64,000 nucleotides of DNA from Armigeres subalbatus (GCF_024139115.2 NC_085141.1:71899481-71963480), one strand, 5' to 3'; shown: positions 33,903-45,759, numbered from the stretch's first letter. The notes: a model not told the origin generated them from the letters alone. Numbers and translations are program-made.

Positions 33903-34443
33903 AATAGGGAAAGGGGGGGCAATATGCCCTAGCTAAGCAAACACTGCTTTATTTTCTTATTTGTAACGCTATTCATGGGTATTTTTACATTATGCAACAG
34001 TTAAACAAGATAGCTAGTGGATGCCATTCAAAAATTGTCAAAAATCTCACTCATATTGATAATATTCACATTTCAAAAAAGTGGTGATATTCTGTAGCCG
34101 GAAAACTCATGAGGCAAAACGCCTTTTAGCTAGCAGCTCCTAAGGAACAAAGCACCACGCGTCGGCACATCAGCATTCTTGTATGGATAGTGCGTGGAGA
34201 CGCAAGTACATTATAGGTTAGTGCCACTAAGGCGTTTTGCCTCGCCAAAATGTTAAATGTTTCTTCAAAATGTGGAAATTTTCGGTTTTTCCGACCTTCC
34301 CATACACTATTTTGAAACATTTTTCGCCTAACCTACATAATTTCAGATCTAGTTTTGTCTCGGCCATCTTAATGACGGTAAATATGAGGGAAACCACAGA
34401 AGGCGTTTTGCCTCTGGGGGGCGTTTTGGGGCCTCTTCCCCTA
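33903..34443. repeat. Composite MITE-like region with GAGGCAAAACGCC ends
   Basis: GAGGCAAAACGCC at 34112 and GGCGTTTTGCCTC at 34232-34244 form an inverted pair about 130 bp apart. An outer pair, ATAGGGAAAGGGGGGGC near 33905 and its loose complement ending CTTCCCCTATG near 34443, may mark a larger element around it. Outer boundaries are uncertain. Fragment 1076-1140 belongs here. Confidence 0.5.
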
Positions 34444-34499
34444 TGCCGAAGACACAAACAAAATAGGATAAACTGTTTTTGAGTTACAATTTTTTAATG

Positions 34500-35440
34500 T
34501 TCAAGGTGTTGTAATTAGGACTTTCTCAAAATTTAGGCATTAGGCATATGTAAAACTTCAGCCATATAAAAAACCCTAAAATAAATTAAATTTCTTGGTT
34601 CACAAAAAATGCTCAGAAGTTAAAATTTTACCCTTCCAATGGAGACACATGGTTACTTATTGTCCTTTCCCAAATGTCTATTAGTTCCGACGATTTCTCT
34701 AGCTCAGCCTTTGTTGTGATATTTATTACGAGTAGAAAAGCTAATAATGGTGAAACAGCAAAGCTTGCTTTTCCGTAACTCCTTTTCTCGGAATAATGAC
34801 CCATTATTAATGGGTTTTTGTCACAGCTTTGTTGGTTTATTACCACATGGAATTGAAACTTGGCTTTTCATTTATCGGGTAAATCAATTTCTCCAAAAAT
34901 ATCGCGTTTAGTCGGGTGATACCCACAGGTTAAAATGGCATAGAGTGAGAAATTTATGTCCTAACTCCTGACTCATAATCGTTAAGGAGCCTTTGCATGT
35001 GAGACAGAACTTTTTGGAAGCACATCGTAAGCAAACTATCCTAATCATGCTTGAAATAAGATGTTACCACGTCTTCTGAATACCTTCTACTGCCAGTAGA
35101 ATTAAAGGATCAAGTTTTTGGCAAGAATACTCAGGAAAAGGAAATAAACTTTAGTGCAGCACTAAAATTTTTGAAATCTCGGGAAAGGTTTTATTCCTTC
35201 ACTTCTGCACGTGAGAAATGCCTTCTACCACGTAATGACACTAACTCGTTTAATGACCGAAATATAAAAGTAACTACATATTCCATCTGCGAAAAAATGC
35301 AATTTCGTATTACTACTAATGGAGCAAATTAGATAATGCGTATAGGTAAATATTTTTGCTACAAAAAGTCATGATTAACATCTTGCGGCTATAAAGTCTA
35401 CAATCGCATATTTGTCCCATATGAATAGCTAATTAAAAAA
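34500..35440. other. Unassigned AT-rich sequence
   Basis: No gene and no paired repeat ends were recognised. Confidence 0.35.
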
Positions 35441-35442
35441 CC

Positions 35443-35995
35443 CAGATTAATCCACCTAGCAGTGATGATGCCTTTCTCGTGCATTATAAAATATATTGAA
35501 AGAATCACATTAGAAAGGTCAAAAAAGCTCTTTATGAGAATAGATCACATTTTTTCGATCATTTTGCATGTTTTTGCATTAGTTAAAATGTATTGCCACC
35601 ATTTCCGGAAAAAAAAAAAATTTCGGTTTTGAATTTTTTTTTTCCAAGGGGGGACCCTTGGGAAAAAACAATGATTTTTCAATAATTCCGAAATGCAATG
35701 TCCGATCGAGCCAATTTTCAATAGCGAACAATGGGACCGCATTCCCCGTCGAATGCTACTTGTTGCGAGTAAATCGGATAATGCTAAGTTCCAAAAAGTG
35801 TGTCTACAAAATTTGTACACATACACACATACACACACACATACATACATACACACATACAGACATCACCTCAATTCGTCGAGCTGAGTCGATCGGTATA
35901 TAAAAATCGCCCCTCCGGGCCTCCTATCAAAATTTTGTTTTTGAAGCAATATTATAGCCTTTACGTACACTTAGTGTACGAGAAAGGCAAAAAGA
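35443..35995 (+). mobile_element. GAGAAAGGCA-family element, short complete copy
   Basis: The left end AGATTAATCCACCTAGCAG, TGCCTTTCTCGTGCA and the right end TGTACGAGAAAGGCAAAAAG are both present, about 550 bp apart. Inverted ends TGCCTTTCTCGT/ACGAGAAAGGCA are clear. The interior has one CCGATCGAGCCAATTTTCAA block, a CA-rich microsatellite at about 35817-35864, and the ACATCACCTCAATTCGTCGA block. No ORF. It shows the basic form that is expanded at 15447-18383. Confidence 0.75.
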
Positions 35996-36045
35996 TACGA
36001 CTGCTTCGTGACTATAGGCAGTATATACGTACTTTATACGTCACC

Positions 36046-36426
36046 ATACTGCCGCTAACCGCAAGTCGAGCACATCTATATCTCTTCTTCTTCTTCTTCT
36101 TATTGGCATTACATCCCCACACTGGGGCAAAGCCGCCTCGCAGCTTAGTGTTCATTAAGCACTTCCACAGTTATTAACTGCGAGGTTTCTTAGCCAGGTT
36201 ACCATTTTTGCATTCGTATATCATGAGGCTAACACGATGATACTTTTATGCCCAGGGAAGTCGAGACAATTTCCAATCCGAAAATTGCCTAGACCGGCCC
36301 CGGGAATCGAACCCAGCCACCCTCAGCATGGTCTTGCTTTGTAGCCGCGCGTCTTACCGCACGGCTAAGGAGGGCCCCTATATGGACTCCATATACAGGT
36401 GCTCGACTTGCGGTTAGCGGCAGTAT
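36046..36426. repeat. 28-bp-arm palindrome interrupted by a SINE
   Basis: The 28-bp arm at 36046-36073 (ATACTGCCGCTAACCGCAAG and on to AGCAC) is repeated exactly, inverted, at 36399-36426. Without the SINE at 36082-36377 the two arms would be about 30 bp apart, forming a compact hairpin. The arms are GC-richer than their surroundings. Confidence 0.8.
36082..36377 (-). mobile_element. Feilai-like SINE, full length, in the loop of a palindrome
   Basis: The minus-strand copy has an AAG tail (TTCTTC run on plus), body, B box GGTTCGATTCC and head GGGGCCCTCCTTAGCC. The 6-bp repeat CTATAT at 36076-36081 and 36378-36383 is the likely target duplication. Close in sequence to 30572-30856. Confidence 0.88.
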
Positions 36427-36429
36427 AGC

Positions 36430-37014
36430 ATCATACAAAACACACAGAAATCTGCATTTTTCAAACATTCAATTACTTACTTAAATTTGTTATGCATGGT
36501 TTCTGCTGAATATTTTTATCGTAGCGTCCAATTTGATTCAAATAATTGCCAAAATATTCTTCCGTTTTGTGATATAATATTTGATTGGATCCCCAAATTT
36601 GCAGTTTAATTGAATCGCTTCATTGCTACGATCTAAAAAAAATCATATGCGTATTTTGTTGCGCATTGCTGTTCCATAATAATTGGTTTTTTGGTTCACT
36701 GAAAAAAAAACTTTTTGCAATCTGATGCATAATTATAATAACAACTATTATGTAACATTATAACATCAAAGAACAACATGAACTGTGAAAGAAATGTTTA
36801 CCACGATTTCTAATTCAGAATTGCAAAAGCGTTTTAGTGCCATTCAACGAATGGTAAACGTTGCATACATATACGTTTTCATGGAACATTTGCTCCATAA
36901 GCCGTTATAGGAAATCCGACATATGCATAACTAATAGGCTTGGGCCATGCTCGTGCACCAAATGTGATATCTTTAGAATTCTTTTTATCACCTTCTACTT
37001 GAACCATGCAATCG
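36430..37014. other. Unassigned AT-rich sequence
   Basis: No gene or repeat structure recognised. Confidence 0.35.
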
Positions 37015-37185
37015 ATAACACTATCCAACAAAATTGAACTTTTTTTCGCTCCCTTCAACCATTTTTAATGTACTCAATAGATTTTTTTACGCTGAATTCA
37101 GGTACGTATTCAGATTTTCTGTAACACGTCCAGTTTTTGAGAAAAACGCATTTTAATTCATGAAAGTACGTATTTTCATAGAAAT

Positions 37186-38830
37186 TTGGTTTCTCTCCCC
37201 TGCAAAGCTGAGTTTTGGCTCCTCACTTTTAAAATAAAGTTTGAATTTTGTAGAATGGGCCTTGTAGAATGCATGTGGGTTGTTGGATTTCATTTAGCAC
37301 GTACATTTGTTGTGAAAAACGGAATTTCATTCACAAAAGTACGTCTCTCCATAGAAATTTGGTTTCTCTCCTCTGCAAAGCTGAATTTTGGCTCCTCATT
37401 TTTTGAATAAAGTTTGAATTTTGTGGAATGGGCCTTGTAGAATGCATGTGGGTTGTTGGCTTTCATTTGGCACGTACATTTGTTGTGAAAAACGGAATTT
37501 CATTCACAAAAGTACGTCTTTTCATAGAAATTAGGTTTCTCTGCTCTGCAAAGCTGAATTTCGGCTTTTCACTTTTTGAATAAAGTTTAAATTTTGTGGA
37601 ATGGGCCTTGTAGAATGCATGTGGGTTGTTGGATTTCATTTGGCACGTTCATTTGTTGTGAAAAACGGAATTTTATTCACAAAAGTACGTTTTTTCATAG
37701 AAATTTGGTTTCTCTTCTCTGCAAAGTTGAATTCCGCTCCTCACTTTCAGAATCAAGTTTGAATTTTGTAGAATGGACCTTGTAGAAAGCATGTGGGTTG
37801 TTGGATTTCATTTGGCACCTACATTTGTTGTGAAAAACGGAATTTCATTCACAAAAGTACGTCTTTTCATAGACATTTGGTTTCTCCTTTCTGCAAAGTT
37901 AAATTTCGGCTCCTCATTTTAAGAATAAAGTTTGAATTTAGTAGAATGGGCCTTACACAATGCATGTGGGTTTTTGGATTTAATTCGGCACGTTCAACTG
38001 TTGTGAAAAACGGAATTTCATTCTCAAAAGTACGTCTTTTCATAGAAATTTGGTTTCTCTTCTCTGCAAAGTTGAATTTCGGCTCCTCACTTTCAGAATA
38101 AAGTTTGAATTTTGTAGAATGGACCTTGTAGAATGCATGTGGGTTGTTGGATTTCATTTGGCACGTTCATTTGTTGTGAAAAACGGAATTTCATTCACAA
38201 AAGTACGTCTTTTCATAGAAATTTGGTTTCTCTTCTCTGCAAAGTTGAATTTCGGCTCCTCACTTTCAGAATAAAGTTTGAATTTTGTAGAATGGGCCTT
38301 GTAGAACGCACGTGGGTTGTTCGATTTCATTTGGCACGTTCATTTGTTGTGAAAAACGGAATTTTATTCACAAAAGTACGTTTTGTCATAGAAATTTGGT
38401 TTCTCTTCTCTGCAAAGTTGAATTCCGCTCCTCACTTTCAGAATAAAGTTTGAATTTTGTAGAATGGGCCTTGTAGAATGCATGTGGGTTGTTGGATTTC
38501 ATTTGGCACGTTCATTTGTTGTGAAAAACGGAATTTCATTCACAAAAGTACGTCTTTTCATAGAAATTTGGTTTCTCTCCTCTGCAAAGTTGAATTTCGG
38601 CTCCTCACTTTCAGAATAAAGTTTGAATTTTGTAGAATGGGCCTTGTAGAATGCATGTGGGTTGTTGGATTTCATTTGGCACGTTCATTTGTTGTGAAAA
38701 ACGGAATTTTATTCACAAAAGTACGTATTTTCATAGAAATTTGGTTTCTCTTCTCTGCAAAGTTGAATTTCGGCTCCTCACTTTCAGAATATAGTTTGAA
38801 TTTTGTAGAATGGACCTTGTAGAATGCATG
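37186..38830 (+). repeat. Forward tandem array of 173-bp units, left part
   Basis: The word GCATGTGGGTTGTTGG or a close variant recurs at about 37271, 37444, 37617, 37789, 37962, 38134, 38308, 38480, 38653 and 38826, a spacing of 172-174 bp. Other fixed words are GTTGTGAAAAACGGAATTT and CACAAAAGTACGT. The series of short open frames across it are repeat artefacts. Confidence 0.93.
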
Positions 38831-38843
38831 TTTACTTACTTAC

Positions 38844-39290
38844 TTATGGATCCTGTACACCTCCGGTGGTGCAAAGGGCCGACTTGAAAGATCTCCATCC
38901 TGAGCGATGCCCGGCTATCGCTTTAACCTGTTGCCAGGTTAGATTTCGGTCGACTTCTTTTATTTCTTTATTGAGGCTTCTCCGCCATGAGCCTCTGGGT
39001 CTGCCTCTGCTGCGATGTCCCGCTGGGTTCCAGTCTAATGCTTGCTTACAGATTTCGTTTCCGCCCCTACGTAGAGTGTGGCCGACCCAGCCCCACTTCC
39101 GATCCCGAATTTCTGTTGTTATCGGCCTCTGGTGACAACGACGATGGAGCTCGTTGTTTGAGATCCAGTTGTGAGGCCACCAGGCCCGAATTATATACCG
39201 CAGGCATCTGTTAATGAACACCTGCAGCCGTTGAGTGTTCTCCACTGATACACACCATGTTTCGCTAGCGTATAACAGCACAGATTTCAC
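38844..39290 (-). pseudogene. C-terminal part of RT protein, element B1
   Basis: The frame reads KSVLLYASETWCVSVENTQR, then the basic block with HRSRGRPRGSWRRSLNKEI, and ends near the TAAG tail. It is in a different frame from 39326-40675 because of the 1-base deletion near 39330. The matching part of B2 (22447-22764) stays in frame with its RT core. Confidence 0.88.
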
Positions 39291-39325
39291 GTTAGAGTTG
39301 AAAATTCGTATTTTGGTGCGTTCAC

Positions 39326-40675
39326 TTATCTGCCTGTTTTCCAGATATTTCTTAAACTCGCAAAGGCAGCCCTTGCTTTCTTGATCCGTGCGCCTATGTC
39401 GATCTTGGTACCGCCGTCTGACGCCATTTGGCTACCAAGATATTGGAAGCTTTCAACATTCTCCACTGGTTGCCCGGCTACTGTGAAACTGGAAGGAGTC
39501 ACCGTGTTTACATCCAACGATTTGGTTTTGTTGACGTTGATGACTAAACCTGCTGAGGAGGAGCGATCAGCAAGGTCGTTGAGCTTACTCTGCATATCAG
39601 AGCGCCGTTGCGCGAGTAGTGCAACGTCATCCGCCAATTCGAAGTCGTTTAGGTGCTCCATGGTTATAGGCTGCCATAACAGCCCGCGGTTTGGTTCACG
39701 GTCAATCGCATCTACCAGAATCTCATCGATTACGATGAGGAACAGTAACGGTGATAGAATACATCCTTGCCTCACACCAGCTACGACCCGGATAGGGTCG
39801 GACAGGACCCCATTGTGCAGCACTCTACACGAAAAGGCCTCGTACTGTGCTTCGATGAGGCCAATGATTTTCTCAGGAACCCCCTTGCGTCTCAGGGCGC
39901 CCCACATATTCTCGTGATTGAGACGGTCGAAAGCTTTTTCGTAGTCAATGAATACCAAGTAAAGGGACTCTTGGAATTCGTTGACCTGCTCCAAAATGAT
40001 GCGGAGCGTGACAATATGGTCCACACAGGATCTTCCGGCACGGAATCCGGCTTGCTGCCGCCGGAGAGTCGCATCGATCTTCTCCTGAATCCGGGCTAGG
40101 ATAATTTTGCACAGAACTTTGAGAACGGTACACAGCAACATAATGCCTCGCCAGTTATCGCATACAGTCAGGTCACCCTTTTTGGGCACCTTTACTAAGT
40201 TACCTTGCATCCAGTCGACCGGGAAAGTTGCGGTGTCCCAGATATTACGAACTAAACGATGCAGTAGTTGAGCAGATGTCATGGGGTCAGCTTTGAGCAT
40301 CTCGGCTGATATGCGGTCGACCCCTGGGGCTTTATTCGATTTCATGCTTTGGATGGCTGTTTGAATCTCTAGCAGTGATGGAGCTTCGGTATTGACGCGT
40401 GTTATACGTCGGATCCTAGGCAGATCATGCCGAGGTGGTGATGGCCTGGCTGGCACTTGAAAAAGTTGTTCGAAGTGCTCGAACCAGCGTTTCAGCTGGT
40501 CAGTTGGGTCGGTCAATAACTGATCATTCGCGTCTTTCACAGGCATCGTTGCATTCATCTTCGCCCGCTTAAGCGTCGTGAGATATCGTAGAGGAGGCGA
40601 ATGTCCCCGGTTGCGGCGGCTCTCTCTCCTTCGTCGGCCAGAGAGTCTGCCCACGCTCGCTTGTCCCGTCGACAT
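39326..40675 (-). pseudogene. Reverse transcriptase region, element B1
   Basis: The authentic reading begins at about residue 38 (AKMNATM), where it joins the endonuclease frame. RT landmarks: KAPGVDRISAEMLK 115-128, NWRGIMLL 164-171, FIDYEKAFD 222-230, GVRQGCILSPL 280-290, LADD 337-340 inside FELADD, and QYLGS 411-415. The usual residue before ADD is aromatic; leucine occurs here and in B2. The frame is lost at about 39330, where B1 has one T fewer than B2 in a T run. It would copy the element RNA at the nicked site. Confidence 0.9.
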
Positions 40676-41907
40676 GAGCGTTTTACTTCCTTCTCAAGAG
40701 CCGTGTATCGTTGACGGGCTAAGACTTTGGCTCCTCTGGTTTTCGATCGCTCTATCGCGGCTTTGGCTTCTCTTCGCTCCTCTATCTTCCTCCAGGTCTC
40801 ATCGGTGATCCATTGTTTTCTCTGGGTGCGTAGTTCGCCCAGATTGTTCTCGCTGGTGGCGATGAAGGCATTCTTGATGGCGGTCCATTGGTCTTCCACG
40901 CTGCCACCTTCCGGAATATCTGCAGCACGCGTCTCCAGTTCTTCAACGAAGGACCGTTTCACCGTGGCATCTTCCAGTCGGCGTGTGTTGAATCGTCGTC
41001 CAACTCTTTCCTCCTGCCGACGAATCCGCGCAATGCGCAGGCGTATTTCGCCGATGAGGAGGTGATGATCAGACGCAATATCGGCACTACGTTTATTCCG
41101 TACATCAAGAAGGCTCCGTTTCCATTTTCGGCTGATGCAGATGTGGTCGATTTGATTTTCTGTAAAGCCGTCACGGGAGACCCACGTGACCTTGTGAACC
41201 GGTCGATGAGGGAAGAGCGATCCCCCGATCACCATGTCGTTATTACCACAAAATTCTGCGAACAGCTCTCCGTTTTCGCTCATTTCTCCGAGACCATGGC
41301 GTCCCATAATGCGCTCATGGTTCGAGTGGTCGGATCCGATCTTCGCATTGAAGTCACCCAAACAGATCTTGATATCACCCTTCGGAATCCTATCTACGAC
41401 GGCATTGAGTTGACTGTAGAAGTTCTCTTTGTCTTGCAGATCGGCAGCATCTGTTGGCGCATAACATTGGATTACAGTAAGGTTTCGGACCCGTGTTCTA
41501 AATCTGGCAACGATTATCCTTTCACTTATAGGTTCCCACTTCATAAGCGCAGAGTGTGCCTGAGCGCTTAGTAGGAAGCCAACTCCGCGATGCCGGGGAG
41601 CGTGTTCACCTCGTAAACCAGAGTATAGCAGAACTTGTCCCGACGGCGTTCTGTGTTCTCCAAAGTTTGGCCAACGGACTTCACTCAGTCCCAGGATCTC
41701 AAGCTTCATGCGGCGTGCCTCATTGGCAAGTTGTGCCAATTTACCCTGCTGGGCTAGGGTTAAAACGTTCCATGTTCCTATTCGTGTCCGTTGTTTCGCG
41801 CTAAGAGTCGTCGCCGTAAAATCAGTCCGTATTCTTTCATTATCGGATTCTCGAACAAATTGATGTTTCGGGAACAGTAGGTTGTTGGCCCAAGGTTCCC
41901 TATCCAC
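40555..41907 (-). pseudogene. AP-type endonuclease and linker, element B1
   Basis: The 450-codon frame holds a complete endonuclease: GTWNVL at 44-49, the catalytic glutamate in LSEVRW at 74-79, GDFNAKIG at 184-191, NQIDHI at 251-256 and the SDHHLL catalytic histidine block at 279-284. A basic linker rich in Arg, Lys and Glu follows to about residue 440. It would nick target DNA. The frame ends at 40555 because one G seems to be lost from a G run near 40566; the RT continues in the next frame. Proteins like this are often listed as 'craniofacial development protein 2-like' in databases, which is a misannotation of this endonuclease. The start codon is the first in frame after the leader. Confidence 0.9.
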
Positions 41908-42039
41908 CGGGATGGGGCTGCCATCTTAGGTATAGCTTCCGGGAATAGCATTTCATACTCAGCCGCTGGATGCCAGAACAGACGCTGTTGGAGCCGCACC
42001 TCCTTGGTGGACAGACGCTCGATCAGTCGGGTCAAATTT

Positions 42040-42186
42040 GTTTAAAGTCCCACCCAACACCAGGACTAGGCTAGTGCGCTTTGAGCGGCACACGGTCGCT
42101 TTGATAGGGCCTGCTTGGGGACACATGCAGCCTTTTATAGAAGTTCAACAGAGCCCACTGTCGAACCCCACCACATCCTAGGCAGA
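42040..42186 (-). promoter_or_regulatory. 5' UTR block of family B shared with family A
   Basis: On the minus strand this block matches 1855-1998 of element A1, including CTAGGATGTGGTGGGGTT, CTATAAAAGGCTGCATG (TATA-like word at 42133-42140) and a 29-bp identical run ending AAAGCGCAC. The rest of the leader on both sides (about 41908-42039 and 42187-42387) does not match family A. It may be an internal promoter; that role is inference. Confidence 0.6.
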
Positions 42187-42387
42187 CCCCACAGTACGCA
42201 CCCTCTCACTCTAGCTGATGTCAGAAGGACAACAGTGCCCAGGCTGCACTACCAGCTAAGTACGCAACCCTTAGCTGGCGGTCAATTGTCATCGGAAGAC
42301 CCGTGGAAGCGTGAGTATTGGAACTTGTGAGGACCAGAGCTATGTTAGGCGCCCCTTCCCGGATGTCAACTCACCATTTCGCAGCCC

Positions 42388-42960
42388 GTAGAATGCATGT
42401 GGGTTGTTGGATTTCATTCGGCGCGTTCATTTGTTGTGAAAAACGGAATTTCATTCACAAAAGTACGTCTTTTCATAGAAATTTGGTTTCTCTCCTCTGC
42501 AAAGCTGAATTTCGGCTCCTCATTTTTAGAATAAAGTTTGAATTTTGTAGAATGGGCCTTGTAGAATGCATGTGGGTTGTTGGATTTCATTTGGCACGTA
42601 CATTTGTTGTGAAAAACGGAATTTCATTCACAAAAGTACGTCTTTCCATAGAAATTTGGTTTCTCTCCTCTGCAAAGCTGAATTTCGGCTCCTCATTTTT
42701 AGAACAAAGTTTGAATTTTGTAGAATGGGCCTTGTAGAATGCATGTGGGTTGTTGTATTTTATTTGGCACGTACATTTGTTGTGAAAAACGGAATTTAAT
42801 TCACAAATATACGTATTTTCAATGAAATTTGGATTCTGTGCTCTGCAAAGCTGAATTTCGGCTCCTCACTTTGGGAATAAAGATTGAATTTTGTAGAATA
42901 GGCCTTGCAGAATGAATATGGTTGGTTGGATGACATTTGGCGCATTGATTTGTTGTGAAA
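42388..42960 (+). repeat. Forward tandem array of 173-bp units, right part
   Basis: Units continue after the retrotransposon with GCATGTGGGTTGTTGG at about 42395, 42568 and 42741. The next unit (about 42913) is degenerate, close to the turning point. Confidence 0.92.
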
Positions 42961-42989
42961 AACGGATTTTTTGGCTTCACAAAACAGAG

Positions 42990-43760
42990 CAGCCGAATTT
43001 TTATGAAAATACGTACTTTTGTGAATGAAATCCCGTTTTTCACAACAAATGAACGTGCCAAATGAAATCCAACAAGCCACATGCATTCTACAAGACCCAT
43101 TTCACCAAATTCAAACTTTATTCTAAAAGTGAGGAGCCGAAATTCAGCTTTGCAGAGGAGAAAAACAAATTTCTATGAAAATACGTACTTTTGTGAATTA
43201 AATTCCGTTTTTCACAACAATTGAACGTGCCAAATGAAATCCAACAACCCACATGCATTCTACAAGACCCATTTCACCAAATTCAAACTTTACTCTAAAA
43301 GTGAGGAGCCGAAATTCAGCTATGCAGAGGAGAAAAACAAATTTCTATGTGAATACGTACTTTTGTGAATTAAATTCCGTTTTTCACAACAATTGAACGT
43401 GTCAAATGAAATCCAACAACCCACATGCATTCTACAAGACCCATTTCACCAAATTCAAACTTCATTCTAAAAGTGAGGAGCCGAAATTCAGCTTTGCAGA
43501 GGAGAGAAACCAAATGTCTATGAAAATACGTACTTTTGTGATTTAAATTCCGTTTTTCACAACAAATGAACGTGCCAAGTGAAATCCAACAAGCCACATG
43601 CATTCTACAATGCCCATTCTACAAAATTCAAACTTTATTCTAAAAGTGAGGAGCCGAAATTCAGCTTTGCAGATGAGAGAAAGCAAATTCCTATGAAAAT
43701 ACGTACTTTTGTGAAATAAATTCCGTTTTTTCACAACAAATGAACGTGTCAAATAAGATT
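42990..43760 (-). repeat. Inverted tandem array of 173-bp units
   Basis: The same unit appears complemented, with CCACATGCATTCTACAA at about 43078, 43250, 43422 and 43595, then a degenerate unit. CGTTTTTCACAACAAATGAAC recurs in each unit. The array is shorter than the forward one. Confidence 0.92.
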
Positions 43761-44022
43761 CAACAACTTACTTAGATCTTGTACGATTTCTTCTATATAA
43801 TTCAAACCTCTTTCTCAAAGTTATAATTCGAAAACCAGCTTTACAGAACAGAGAAAGCAAATTCCCATAAGAATACGTAGTTTTGTGAATTTAAACCCAT
43901 TTTTCTCAAAAACTGGACGTGTTACAAAAAATCTGAATACATGACTGAATTCAGCGAAAAAAATTCTTTCAAGTACACTGAGAATGGTTGAAGGGAGTAA
44001 AACACTGTTGACTAGTGTAACC

Positions 44023-44937
44023 ATTCTATGTTCTTACCTTCAACCCGTTATCTTGGCAGACAGCTTGGCTTCTTCATTTCATTTATGTTCCATACGCGTT
44101 CTGCCCTCCATTTGGCTCATTGCCTAGCCTGGCACGTTTATGGCATTTTAGTTTTAAATTACAATTTCTGAGTCACACGATGTTGGTATGTAGCAGGGAT
44201 GCTCTGTTCATTCGTTCGTCTTCTTTTGTGCTCCATTTACCTCCAAGTCGGGACTATAACGAAGAAAATTAAATCTTTGGAGCCATTCCTTCGCGCGACG
44301 TTCAGTTTAGGATGTGATATTATTCCGGTTCTGACATTTGTACAGGGTAACATGGTGCTACCTTGCACGTCCTTCCGGTGCAATACCAAAATAGCTGGAA
44401 CGTCGTATCAAGGACGTCAATTCTATAGTGATAACTTTGCAAGTGAAAATCTAACCAGACCACCGCTACCCTCGCTTCCTAAATCGGTTCTATGATGATT
44501 TATAGAAACAAAAACGTTCAAAAATTCCAGTTAGCTGTGGAGCAATGACATCAATTGCCGAAGTAGTTTGTATAATCAAGCAGGAAATTTGAAGGAGTAA
44601 TTTTTTAGTTTTTCTAGCCATGGGAATAATCCACCTATCAGCGATGAAGATAATGAAAACAGTCACTTAAGAAAGGCCCAAAATAGCACTTTAGGTAGAT
44701 TGGTTTTATTTTTTTCATCATTTCAACGGCCATATTAGCATTAGCATTAGAATTGAGCAATTCGCAACAAATTCGTTGGTGATACAAGCCAAGAGTATTG
44801 TATGAGAGTAGCATCACTTTTATCCGTTACCACAGATATTGATTTGGGAGTAATCACCATCTCTTGAATGGAAGCAATGCACTGTGAATATGATATTTAT
44901 GTATACTGGAAGTGATATCTTCTATCTATATATATAA
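44023..44937. other. Unassigned sequence
   Basis: The open frame at 44199-44495 has no recognisable domain. AATAATCCACCTATCAGCGATG at 44628 resembles the left end of the GAGAAAGGCA family but lacks the TGCCTTTCTCG word. Confidence 0.35.
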
Positions 44938-45759
44938 CTAGCTGTATGTACCCGGCCTTGCTCGGAGTTGCCAGTTTAATTCGCAGTTTTTTTCACCATC
45001 GGAATTGGAATAGGTCAAAAGGATAATTGTGTTTTCTTATTGATATTTCATCATTTGATTAAAAGAAGGTAGATTACATTTGAAAACATTGACTGATTTT
45101 GAAAATGGGATCAAACCCAAAATCGCTTTATTCCGGGCAAACGTCTATTTCTAAAGAAGGAAAAACATACACCGATGCCTTATTCCGGAAAAACGTCTAT
45201 TTTTAAAGAAATGATCACATTTACCGTCCAGAAGGAAACACTTTAATCATTGCTTTTCTCTGGGCAAACCATGATTTCGATGAAGTGTTGAGTTGATCGA
45301 TCCCTGTCATCTTCGCCTTCTTAAGAAAAAGAATGTTTGTTCCAAATTTGGTTGAAATCGGGCAAGGGGTACAGAAGTTATGCTGGAACATTGGATCATT
45401 GCATACCTTGCTTTTATTTATTAATCTTGAATCATTATCATATAATTATCATACCTTTTAAAATTTGGAATAAAGGTTACTCGATTATGGATCACTATGC
45501 AATTTGATCATTCATAATCATCAATCATTAATCATATCGATCGTTAATCATTAACCATACACATAGTGTGTCAACATTTAATCACGATCGGTAATCGTTA
45601 ATCATACTCCAACGGTTTTTCATTATTCATAATCGTTAATCATTGTCAAAAATGAATTTAATCGTTAATTATTATCAGTAATCATTTTCAAAAATTATAA
45701 TTCATTAATCATAATCTTTAATCATAGAGTTGAATGATTTAATCATTTAATCTGCTTAG

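Larger units (their letters stand above)
38831..42387 (-). mobile_element. RTE-like non-LTR retrotransposon, family B, full-length copy (B1)
   Basis: The 12-bp duplication GTAGAATGCATG at 38819-38830 and 42388-42399 comes from the 173-bp repeat, whose phase continues on the other side, so both ends are exact. On the minus strand the element starts GGGCTGCGAAATGG, has a ~480-bp leader, an endonuclease, an RT and a tail of TAAG repeats (AAGTAAGTAAGTAAA). Short repeat tails, no LTR and no evident gag ORF fit RTE-type elements, but the clade needs a tree. Two single-base frameshifts inactivate it. Confidence 0.92.
37015..44022. mobile_element. Foldback-like element built of 173-bp repeats, split by RTE copy B1
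   Basis: The outer ends are inverted: CTCCCTTCAACCATT and CGCTGAATTCAG near 37050-37105 reappear complemented near 43955-44008, as does TAACACGTCCAGTTTTTGAG. Between them are 173-bp units in forward orientation (37186-42960) and then inverted (about 43000-43760), with the turning point near 42960-43035. Without the 3557-bp retrotransposon and its duplication the element is about 3.4 kb. Long inverted ends made of tandem subrepeats are typical of Drosophila FB and Galileo-type foldback elements. No transposase was seen, so the class is inference and the ends are approximate. Confidence 0.65.

Noticed and set aside
37186..38822. Series of 70-115 codon open frames with similar products
   Set aside because: They follow the 173-bp repeat period and shift frame between units; no start context or domain.
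40888..41571. Plus-strand 227-codon frame
   Set aside because: Shadow of the family B endonuclease on the minus strand.
37186..43760. Regularly spaced repeats considered as a CRISPR array
   Set aside because: The 173-bp units are contiguous with no variable spacers, and the genome is clearly animal.
44199..44495. 98-codon frame with hydrophobic N-terminus
   Set aside because: No family match by eye, no splice or polyadenylation context; not enough to call a gene.
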